Shown: in pieces, positions 1-5,714 of the stretch | How positions within the stretch are numbered: position 1 is the stretch's first letter | Layout of the letters: every line of letters begins with the position of its first letter | Assembly: GCA_964555735.1 (NCBI GenBank) | Contig: CAZKTS010000086.1 | Span: forward strand, 1-5,833 | Length of the DNA: 5,833 bases | Direction of reading: 5' to 3' | DNA from: CAZKTS01 sp964555735 | GTDB taxonomy: Bacteria; Actinomycetota; Acidimicrobiia; IMCC26256; PALSA-555 | Notes under the pieces: model-generated | Databases searched by the model: none | What the model was told of the DNA's origin: nothing | The model's input: only the letters and a program-made list of their open reading frames with translations | Translations under genes and position numbers: made by a program

Positions 1-135
1 CGGATCTACCTCGAGGTGAAGGGCGTGACCTTCGACATCTCGTGGCCGGCCACCGACGTCGCCGACGGCGATCTCGGCATCTGGACGTGCGAGTACGACG
101 ACACCGCGTGCGCGGCCGTCGTCGGCCGCGACTGA
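1..135 (+). CDS. C-terminal fragment of an unidentified protein (partial, 5' end outside window)
   Basis: Frame 1 is open from the first base and stops at TGA (133-135), giving the last 44 residues of a protein that begins left of the window. The tail has short beta-like stretches (RIYLEVKGVTFDIS) followed by an acidic segment with two cysteines (WTCEYDDTACAAVV) and ends in GRD. The cysteines could pair if the protein is exported, but this is a guess. I do not recognise the family. It is the only plus-strand gene and converges on the enoyl-CoA hydratase gene with 18 nt between stop codons. The reading frame is supported by typical high-GC third positions and by the stop falling just before a hairpin. 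Function is unknown. Confidence 0.6.
   Translation, partial: RIYLEVKGVTFDISWPATDVADGDLGIWTCEYDDTACAAVVGRD
111..130. terminator. Perfect 7-bp hairpin inside the end of the partial CDS
   Basis: CGCGGCC (111-117) and GGCCGCG (124-130) are exact reverse complements around a 6-nt loop. It overlaps the last codons of the plus-strand gene and lies just past the stop of the minus-strand enoyl-CoA hydratase gene. It could help end minus-strand transcription. No T-tract follows on either strand, so an intrinsic terminator of the classical kind is not shown. Confidence 0.3.
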
Positions 136-151
136 GCCGACACGCGTCGGC
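136..151. terminator. Hairpin between convergent genes, candidate bidirectional terminator
   Basis: GCCGAC (136-141) and GTCGGC (146-151) are exact reverse complements around the loop ACGC. The hairpin fills nearly all of the 18-nt gap between the TGA of the plus-strand gene (133-135) and the TAG of the minus-strand gene (complement of 154-156), where a shared terminator is expected. High-GC actinobacteria often use hairpins without U-tracts, and none is seen here. Placement is the main support. Confidence 0.4.
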
Positions 152-153
152 CG

Positions 154-951
154 CTACCGGCGCTTGAAGTCGGGGGTCCGCTTCTCGGCGAAGGCGCGCG
201 GCCCTTCCTTCGCGTCGTCGGAGCTCATGACCGTCATCGTGTAGGCGTTCTCGTACTCGAACGCCTCTTCCTCGCCCATGTGCTGGGTCTCGTGGAGCGT
301 CTTCAGGATCGCCTCGACGGCGAGCGGGCCGTTCGCGGCGATCGTCTCGCCGATCTCGAGCGCGCGGTCGAGCGCGGTGCCGTCCGGCACGACGTGACCG
401 ATGAGCCCGATCTCCTTCGCCTCGGGCGCGTACACGTGCTTGCCGGTGAGGAGGATGTCGGCCGCGACGGTGTACGGGATCTGGCGCTGCAGGCGGACGG
501 CCGACCCACCCATCGGGTACAGCGACCAGCGCGCCTCCGACACACCGAAGCGCGCGCTCTCGCCCGCGACGCGGATGTCGGTGCCCTGGAGGATCTCGGT
601 ACCGCCGGCGATGGAGACGCCCTCCACCGCGGCGATCACCGGCTTGGTCGGCCGGTACGTCTTGAGCAGCCCGCGGTAGATGAAGCCCGGGTCGTCACGC
701 AGACGCGCCTGCTCGTCGATCGCGCCGTCGGGGTCGACGTCGCCGGCCATCGCCCGCAGGTCCATCCCGGACGAGAAGTTGCCGTCGGCACCGGTGAGCA
801 CCGCGCACCGAAGGTCCTCGTCATCGCTCAGCTCCTGCCACGCGTCGGCGAGCAGGGCGAACATGGTGAGCGTCATCGCGTTCTTGCGCTTGGGCCGGTT
901 CATCGTGATGACCATCACGTGGCCGTCCCGCGTCACTTCGATCTGAGCCAT
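154..951 (-). CDS. Enoyl-CoA hydratase/isomerase (crotonase superfamily), EchA19-like
   Basis: A full-length crotonase-fold protein of 265 aa, the usual size for the family. It likely hydrates a 2-enoyl-CoA in a cytoplasmic beta-oxidation-type pathway. Both catalytic glutamates of rat crotonase have counterparts: E119 in AGGTE (Glu144) and E139 in FGVSEA (Glu164). The oxyanion-hole positions are near S61 in NFSSGMDL and G116 in AGGTE, and the N-terminal MNRPKRKNAM block is typical. The stretch around EILQGTDIRVAGES, SEARWSLYPMGGSAVRL and the tail DDAKEGPRAFAEKR closely match what I remember of mycobacterial EchA19, linked to steroid side-chain breakdown; no steroid gene is visible here, so the substrate stays open. 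The ATG (949-951) has a strong ribosome-binding site, GGAGGTGG, at 961-968. It lies 80 nt downstream of the antiporter fusion on the same strand, so it could be cotranscribed or separate. Confidence 0.93.
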   Translation of the reverse strand: MAQIEVTRDGHVMVITMNRPKRKNAMTLTMFALLADAWQELSDDEDLRCAVLTGADGNFSSGMDLRAMAGDVDPDGAIDEQARLRDDPGFIYRGLLKTYRPTKPVIAAVEGVSIAGGTEILQGTDIRVAGESARFGVSEARWSLYPMGGSAVRLQRQIPYTVAADILLTGKHVYAPEAKEIGLIGHVVPDGTALDRALEIGETIAANGPLAVEAILKTLHETQHMGEEEAFEYENAYTMTVMSSDDAKEGPRAFAEKRTPDFKRR

Positions 952-1015
952 CGAGGATCCCCACCTCCGTCGTCGGCCCGCAGCGTCGCAGTCGCGCGAG
1001 CGGCTCGTCCAGACG

Positions 1016-1030
1016 CCGCCGGCCCGGCGG
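1016..1030 (-). terminator. Short GC hairpin just after the antiporter fusion gene
   Basis: CCGCCG (1016-1021) and CGGCGG (1025-1030) are exact reverse complements with a 3-nt loop, starting 1 nt past the stop codon of the fusion gene on the minus strand. It may mark the end of that message or only be a chance GC palindrome. No U-tract follows. The rest of the 80-nt gap (952-1031) shows only the ribosome-binding site of the hydratase gene and no clear promoter. Confidence 0.25.
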
Positions 1031-1031
1031 G

Positions 1032-3782
1032 TCAGCCGTCGGCGCGACGGAGCGCGAGCCGCCGCCGGGCCTTGCGGGCGACGCCGTGCACGATGGCGTC
1101 GACGATGGCGGCCTTCCCGGCTTCGTCGAGCTTGCGGTTGCTGCGGTCCGTGAGCTCGAAGCGGTCCACCGCGGTGTCGCCGCTCGTCACCAGCCGGGCC
1201 GCGTGGACGTCGGCACCTGCGGCGGCCAGCCCGACGGTGATCGTGTGCAGCAGGCCCCGCCGGTCCGGACTGCGCACCTCGCAGACCGTGTACCAGGGCG
1301 ATCCGATGTCGTCGAAGACGATCACCGCGTCAGGGTTGGCGGGAGCGGCGAGCGGCTGCGTGAGCGCCTCCGCGATCGCGAGCTCGAGCTCGGCCGGCGC
1401 CGGCGGTCCGAGCGTCTTGACCGCGGCGTCGTCGAGCCGGGGCGGGTCGAGCAGCGCCCGGCGCGCGTGGAAGCTCTGGAGCGCCGCGCCATCGGGCCAG
1501 GTGGCGACGACCGCGTCCAGGACATCGAGGCCGGCATCGGCGAGCACCCCCGACACGTGCGCGAGCAGCGCAGGCCGGTCGCGCAGGACCACCTCGAGCC
1601 GCCACTCGTTGGGATCGTCCATGGGCGAGACCGCGACGCGCGCCGCGCCCTTGGCGGGCAGCGGGTCGAGGAGGGCCGCCTGCCGAGCGATGTCGACGGC
1701 CTCCTGCGCGAGCAGATAGGCACGCGGCGCGGTGGCGATCCTCGCCGCCGCCGCCTCGTCACCCGTCGTGATCCGCGTCGCCTCGGCACGCCGCCGCTCG
1801 ACGAGGTTGCGCACCTCGCGTCCGGTGAGGTCGCCCTGCTGGAGGACCATCGCGAGCATGGCCTCGAGCTCGTCGAGCCGCTCGCGAGTCCACGGCTCGA
1901 GATCGCCGATCGCGAGCGTCAGCACGTAGAGCGCGCGCGCTCGCTCCGGGGTGTCGAGGTGGGTGGCGAGCTGGAGCACGCGCTCCTCCTCGAGGCCGTC
2001 GACACGGTCGGCCGCGCCCCGGAGCAACGATGCGTCGCCGACGAGCAGCGCGATCTCCTCTTCCGCGGCCGCGCCGAGGTCGAGTCGGCGGACCAGGCGG
2101 CGAGCGAGCGGCACGGGCTCGCCGTCCTCCCCGGCCGCATCGAGGATCAGGGCCGCGAGGAGCAGCCACTGCGGCTGTGCGAGCTGCTGCGCGACCCGGG
2201 CGGCACCGGGATCGTCGGTCTCGACGTCACGAACCCGCTCGACGAGATCGAAGCGCAGGACATGGGCCGGCTCGAGGACGAACGGGTCGACGCGACGCCG
2301 CTCCACCGCTTCGGCCAGCTCCGGGAGCGCGCGCTCGAGCAGACCCGTCGTCTCGAGGAACCGCCAGGTGCGCACGTTGCCGTCGACGAGCACCGCGAAC
2401 AGCTGCCCCGTCGAGGGCGCATCCCATCGCAACGTCGTGTCGCCGAGGCTGCCGAGCCAGTCGAGCAGCCGGTTGCCCGGCGCACGGTCGCGCCCGACCG
2501 CGAGCGCGGCTTCGAGGCCGATGTGGAGCGCTTCGTGCGCGGGTGGGGTCGCGGCGAGCTCGACCGTGCGCTCGTCGAGGAGCAGCCATCCGCCGGCCGG
2601 CTTCGGTTCCGACGGCTGCGGCGCGTCCGCGGCCGCCTGTGAACGCTTGTAGCGCCACTTCAACAGCGGCGGCGACATGAGGGTGGTGGCGAGCACCACG
2701 AGGAGCAGCGCGGCGTACAGGTCCTTGCCGAGCACGCCCTGCTGGAGCCCGATGGTCGCGAAGATCAGGCCGACCTCGCCTCGCGGCAGCATCCCCAGGC
2801 CGACGATCCACCGATCGCCCGGCTGACCCCAGGTGCCGAGGCCCGCTACGAGCTTGCCGACGACCGCGCAGACCAGCAGAGCGCCGGCGATGCCGAGGAC
2901 GTCGGGCGACGCGAACGAGCTGACGTCGATGTCGATGCCGATGCCGAGGAAGAAGACCGGGATGAAGAGATGCCCGACCGGGGCGAGCTCGCGCTCGATC
3001 CGCTCCTTCGAGGAGCTCTGCGACAGGGCGAGCCCGGCGACGAACGCACCGATGATCGGTGCGAGCTTGGCAGCCTCGGCGAGCTCGGCGAGCGCGAGCG
3101 TGAAGGCGAGCGCGACGGCGACGAGGGTGCCCGCCGACCGCGAGTTCTTCCGGAGCCAGTCGAACGCTGGCGGCGCGAATCGGGTGCCCAGCGCGGCGGC
3201 GACGACGAGGAAGCCGATGGCGACGACGAGGATCTCGAGCAGGGTGCCGATCGAGATCGTGCCTTCGGTGACGATGCGCACCACGACCGTGAGGATCAGC
3301 AGCCCGAGGACGTCGTCGGCGACCGCGGCACCGAGGACGGTGCGCGCCTCGATGGTCGCCAGCGCGCGGAGATCCGCGAACACGCGCGCGGTGATGCCGA
3401 CGCTCGTCGCCGCGAGCGCGGCACCGAGGAACAGCGCGGTGTTGCCGTCGTAGGAGAAGACCTCGGCCACCCCGAACCCGGTCGCCATCGGCACCACGAC
3501 CCCGATGACGGCGACGGTCATCGAAGCCCGCCCGACCGCGCCGAGCTCGCGCAGGTTCATCTCGAGCCCGACCTGGAGGAGCAACAGGATCACGCCGAGC
3601 TCCGCGAGCACGGCGAGCGTCTGGTTCCCTTCGACGAGGTCGAGCACCGACGAGCCGACGATGATCCCCGCAACGATCTCGGCGACGACGACCGGCACGT
3701 TGATCCGCTCGGCGATCTCCGCGGCGACCTTCGCCGCCACGAGCACGATGAGGATGTCGAGCAGGACCGCGCCGATGTCCAC
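1032..3782 (-). CDS. Cation:proton antiporter (CPA2/KefB type) fused to a degenerate GlnD-like HD plus two ACT domains
   Basis: Residues 1-373 are a hydrophobic CPA2 exchanger: TSVGITARVFADL (about 126-138), an acidic pair D156-D157 in AVADDVLG like the ion-binding DD of NapA-type Na+/H+ antiporters, and LPRGEVGLIFATIG (332-345). No RCK/TrkA domain follows. After a Pro/Ala-rich linker (about 380-397) comes a region resembling the second half of GlnD (PII uridylyltransferase): an HD-like helical segment (about 470-645) with TGLLERALPELAE but LD (547-548) where GlnD has HD, then ACT1 (about 726-790, DRPALLAHVSGVLADAGLDV) and ACT2 (about 829-905, SPDRRGLLHTITVGLAAAGADV). The GlnD nucleotidyltransferase is absent. 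The GTG start (3780-3782) lies 3 nt after the upstream stop, with GGGGAG at 3791-3796. The antiporter call is firm and the ACT pair strong; GlnD kinship is inferred from domain order. Likely role: ion/proton exchange gated by a small ligand, perhaps glutamine or another amino acid. Confidence 0.9.
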   Translation of the reverse strand: MDIGAVLLDILIVLVAAKVAAEIAERINVPVVVAEIVAGIIVGSSVLDLVEGNQTLAVLAELGVILLLLQVGLEMNLRELGAVGRASMTVAVIGVVVPMATGFGVAEVFSYDGNTALFLGAALAATSVGITARVFADLRALATIEARTVLGAAVADDVLGLLILTVVVRIVTEGTISIGTLLEILVVAIGFLVVAAALGTRFAPPAFDWLRKNSRSAGTLVAVALAFTLALAELAEAAKLAPIIGAFVAGLALSQSSSKERIERELAPVGHLFIPVFFLGIGIDIDVSSFASPDVLGIAGALLVCAVVGKLVAGLGTWGQPGDRWIVGLGMLPRGEVGLIFATIGLQQGVLGKDLYAALLLVVLATTLMSPPLLKWRYKRSQAAADAPQPSEPKPAGGWLLLDERTVELAATPPAHEALHIGLEAALAVGRDRAPGNRLLDWLGSLGDTTLRWDAPSTGQLFAVLVDGNVRTWRFLETTGLLERALPELAEAVERRRVDPFVLEPAHVLRFDLVERVRDVETDDPGAARVAQQLAQPQWLLLAALILDAAGEDGEPVPLARRLVRRLDLGAAAEEEIALLVGDASLLRGAADRVDGLEEERVLQLATHLDTPERARALYVLTLAIGDLEPWTRERLDELEAMLAMVLQQGDLTGREVRNLVERRRAEATRITTGDEAAAARIATAPRAYLLAQEAVDIARQAALLDPLPAKGAARVAVSPMDDPNEWRLEVVLRDRPALLAHVSGVLADAGLDVLDAVVATWPDGAALQSFHARRALLDPPRLDDAAVKTLGPPAPAELELAIAEALTQPLAAPANPDAVIVFDDIGSPWYTVCEVRSPDRRGLLHTITVGLAAAGADVHAARLVTSGDTAVDRFELTDRSNRKLDEAGKAAIVDAIVHGVARKARRRLALRRADG

Positions 3783-3785
3783 GCC

Positions 3786-4037
3786 TCAGTCTCCCCGCGC
3801 GCCCTGGACCGAGGCGAAGGCTTCCGCCCGATCCGTCAGGCGCCCCGCACGGGCCGCGACCTCGTCGGCCGGCGCAGGCCACCGCACCCAGTCCTCGAGG
3901 TCGTCGTCGACGCGCAACACCGGAGGGGTGACACCGCGCGGTACCGCGATGATCCGCGGTGCAGCCACGCGCCGCAGCCGCTCGAGCCGGGCCGCGTCGC
4001 GCGGCCACTCGACGATGGTCACGTTGGTGTCGGGCAT
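3786..4037 (-). CDS. 83-aa stand-alone receiver-like protein, no DNA-binding domain
   Basis: From ATG at 4035-4037 to TGA at 3786-3788. A GAGGA ribosome-binding site lies 6 nt upstream. The protein starts with a beta strand then helix (NVTIVEWPRDAARLERLRRV), a second strand (PRIIAVPRGVTPP), an acidic VDDDLEDWVRWP motif, and a last helix (ADEVAARAGRLTDRAEAF). From memory this looks like the short pseudo-receiver half of actinobacterial winged-helix regulators, where an OmpR-type DNA-binding half would normally follow. Here the protein ends at GARGD and the antiporter gene begins 3 nt later, so the winged helix is missing. No phospho-acceptor Asp in the usual place is evident. Tight spacing suggests translational coupling and a function with the antiporter. 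It sits where PII (glnK) is usual after amt, but it has no PII T-loop or PII signature. Truncated remnant is the alternative. Confidence 0.65.
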   Translation of the reverse strand: MPDTNVTIVEWPRDAARLERLRRVAAPRIIAVPRGVTPPVLRVDDDLEDWVRWPAPADEVAARAGRLTDRAEAFASVQGARGD

Positions 4038-4067
4038 TGTCGGTCCTCGAGGGGGGTCGGCGCGAGC

Positions 4068-4143
4068 CGGCCCCGGGCGGCCGTACGAGACGGACACCCG
4101 GGGCCGACCCACCGAACCGGGGCCTGGCGGACCAGGGCCCCGG
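4068..4143 (-). terminator. Two strong GC hairpins between amt and the receiver-like gene
   Basis: The 118-nt spacer after amt holds two hairpins. The first on the transcript is CCGGGGCC-TGG (4117-4127) against CCA-GGCCCCGG (4132-4143), 11 pairs with one bulged G (4135) and a CGGA loop, starting 12 nt past the amt stop. The second is CGGCCCCGGG (4068-4077) against CCCGGGGCCG (4097-4106), 10 exact pairs with a 19-nt loop. There is no U-tract, so partial termination, an mRNA processing or stability barrier, or a Rho-linked pause are all possible. They would set a lower dose of the downstream genes relative to amt. Confidence 0.45.
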
Positions 4144-4155
4144 CTCGGGAGTCCG

Positions 4156-5670
4156 TCAGATCGGTGACGGCGAGCGGTCCTTCGAGGCGTCGGGCTCGGG
4201 GGACTCGACACCGAAGTCGGGGTACGCGAGCGTCCCCATCTCGGCCTTGTCGAGACCGGCGAGCTCTTCGTCCTCGGGCACGCGGATGCCGCCCTTGGTG
4301 AGCTTGTCCTGGATCTTGAAGAAGGCGTACGCGATGCCGAACATCACCGTCCAGATCACCACGGCACCGATGAGCTGGGCGACGAGCTGCTTGCCGCCGA
4401 AGCTGGTGTCGTAGAAGAGGCCGGTGACGCCCTTGTCGCCGGTGCCGACCGTGCCGTTCCAGCCGGCGCCGTAGTCGCCGGTGGCGAACAGACCGACGGC
4501 GATCACGCCCCACGTCCCGTTCACCCCGTGGACCGCGACTGCACCCACCGGGTCATCGACGCCACGGTTCTCGATGAACTTGAACGCGACGACCACGAGC
4601 ACACCGGCGATGATGCCGATGACCGCAGCCGCCCACGGCTCCACGAACGCACACGGTGCGGTGATGGCCACCAGACCGGCGAGCATGCCGTTGGCGAGCA
4701 TGCCGGGGTCGGGCTTCTTGTCACCCGTGTACATGCACCAGAACATCGCCGCGATCGCACCGAACGCGGCCGCGATGGCGGTGTTCGTGGCGACGACGGC
4801 GAACTGCACGTCGGTGACCGCGAAGGTCGAGGCGGCGTTGAAGCCGAACCAACCGAACAGCAGGATGAACGTGCCGAGCATCGCCATGGGGACGTGGTGC
4901 CCCGCGATGGTCCGCGGCTTCTTGTCCGGCCCGTACTTCCCGATCCGGGCCCCCAGCACGATGGCGCCCGCGAGCGCCGCGGCACCACCGACCGCGTGGA
5001 CCACACCGGAGCCGGCGAAGTCGACGTAGCCCAGCCCGAGGTCGGACGAGCTACCGAGCTTGGCGAGCCAGCCGCCGCCCCACGTCCACGCGCCGAACAG
5101 CGGGTAGAAGATCGCGCCGCAGAAGAGGCCCCAGACGATGAACGACTTCCACTTCCAGCGCTCCGCCATGGAGCCGGTCGGGATCGTGGCGGTCGTGTCC
5201 ATGAACGCCACCATGTAGAGGAAGAACGCCATGCCGCCGGCGGTCTTGAACGAGTCCCCGGAACCGGCCCAACCGCCCTGCCAGAGGAACGTCCAGTCAC
5301 CGGACCCGAGCAGGTGCGTGCCCACCGGCGTGTCGAACCCGATGAGCGGCAACGAGTAGCCGCCGAACATCAGGCCGTAGCCGACGAAGAAGAACCCGAT
5401 GAACCCGAGGCCGAAGACCGCGAAGTTCATCGTCACCGTGTGCGCGGCGTTCTTCGCCTGCGTGAAGCCGGTCTCGACGAGCGCAAAGCCCGCTTGCATG
5501 AAGATCACGAGCACCGCACCGAGCACGACCCAGAGCAGGTTCACCTGGATCCCCAGCTGCTCGACCGGCTTCGGCGTGACGTCCTGCGCGAATCCGGGCG
5601 CGGCCAACCCGATCACGATCGGTGCCGAGAGGATCGGCGCGAGCGCGAACTTCCACCAGCGCCGCTTCAC
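4156..5670 (-). CDS. amt: Ammonium transporter (Amt family) with signal peptide and long C-terminal tail
   Basis: A 504-aa inner-membrane channel that moves ammonium into the cell. Start GTG (5668-5670) is chosen because GGGGGAGGT (5677-5685) sits 7 nt upstream and the protein then begins with a signal peptide (VKRRWWKFAL, hydrophobic core, cut near GFAQ-D, residue 29). The pore residues of E. coli AmtB have counterparts: D217 and H225 in DFAGSGVVH (Asp160, His168), H381 in AVHGVNGTWG (His318), W197 in WGGG (Trp148), F277 and S281 in WFGFNAAS (Phe215, Ser219). The outer-gate Phe107 position appears to be T160 in VAFMDTTATIPTG, a variant I also associate with other bacterial Amt proteins. After the last membrane helix a tail (about 452-504) keeps GIRVPEDEELAGLD and LAYPDF, like the AmtB region that contacts PII, then ends in a Pro/Ser-rich stretch. 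It leads the gene cluster with the antiporter-GlnD-like fusion. Confidence 0.95.
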   Translation of the reverse strand: MKRRWWKFALAPILSAPIVIGLAAPGFAQDVTPKPVEQLGIQVNLLWVVLGAVLVIFMQAGFALVETGFTQAKNAAHTVTMNFAVFGLGFIGFFFVGYGLMFGGYSLPLIGFDTPVGTHLLGSGDWTFLWQGGWAGSGDSFKTAGGMAFFLYMVAFMDTTATIPTGSMAERWKWKSFIVWGLFCGAIFYPLFGAWTWGGGWLAKLGSSSDLGLGYVDFAGSGVVHAVGGAAALAGAIVLGARIGKYGPDKKPRTIAGHHVPMAMLGTFILLFGWFGFNAASTFAVTDVQFAVVATNTAIAAAFGAIAAMFWCMYTGDKKPDPGMLANGMLAGLVAITAPCAFVEPWAAAVIGIIAGVLVVVAFKFIENRGVDDPVGAVAVHGVNGTWGVIAVGLFATGDYGAGWNGTVGTGDKGVTGLFYDTSFGGKQLVAQLIGAVVIWTVMFGIAYAFFKIQDKLTKGGIRVPEDEELAGLDKAEMGTLAYPDFGVESPEPDASKDRSPSPI

Positions 5671-5714
5671 GTGATCACCTCCCCCACGAGGAGGAGATCG
5701 AGGGACTGCAGCAT
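5667..5714 (-). CDS. 15-codon upstream ORF (leader peptide) overlapping the amt start
   Basis: Reads MLQSLDLLLVGEVIT, from ATG (5712-5714) to TGA (5667-5669). It has its own ribosome-binding site, AAAGGA (5722-5727), 7 nt upstream. Its stop shares bases with the amt GTG in the sequence GTGA (5667-5670), the typical overlap of translationally coupled genes. The amt ribosome-binding site and the hairpin that covers it (5673-5699) both lie inside this ORF, so a ribosome translating it would open the hairpin and end at the amt start. The peptide is Leu-rich (5 of 15) with one Gln. No homolog is known to me; the peptide itself may not matter. Chance occurrence of a short ORF is the alternative, but the ribosome-binding site, the overlap and the hairpin agree. 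Confidence 0.5.
   Translation of the reverse strand: MLQSLDLLLVGEVIT
5673..5699 (-). promoter_or_regulatory. Hairpin that sequesters the amt ribosome-binding site
   Basis: On the plus strand GATCACCTCC (5673-5682) and GGAGGAGATC (5690-5699) are reverse complements at 9 of 10 positions with a 7-nt loop. In the amt transcript the 3' arm carries the Shine-Dalgarno GGAGG and ends 2 nt before the GTG start, so the folded form would hide the site. The 5' arm (CUCCUCC) is an anti-Shine-Dalgarno. Seen directly in sequence; the regulatory role is inferred. Confidence 0.6.

Noticed and set aside
280..1719. Long plus-strand ORF (479 codons) across the hydratase and antiporter genes
   Set aside because: Antisense shadow of high-GC genes: Arg/Ala/Ser-rich with no domain, and the opposite strand has clear protein families.
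1086..2642. Plus-strand ORF of 518 codons opposite the GlnD-like half
   Set aside because: Composition is dominated by Arg, Glu, Asp and Val as expected from the complement of GC-rich codons; no recognisable motif, and the minus-strand ACT domains are convincing.
2664..3782. Classifying the antiporter as a KefB/KefC potassium efflux system
   Set aside because: It has a DD pair where Kef proteins are expected to have QD, and lacks the nucleotide-binding RCK domain; CPA2 cation:proton antiporter is the safer label.
3786..4037. Reading the small gene as PII (GlnK)
   Set aside because: PII is about 112 aa with a conserved T-loop and ligand motifs; none is present in this 83-aa protein.
4038..4211. 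Longer start for the receiver-like protein (141 aa)
   Set aside because: It would overlap the amt coding end and translate through both hairpins as a Pro/Gly/Arg-rich sequence; the ATG at 4035-4037 has its own ribosome-binding site.
2970..4301. Plus-strand ORF of 443 codons across antiporter, receiver-like gene and amt end
   Set aside because: Spans three minus-strand genes and two hairpins; low-complexity charged translation.
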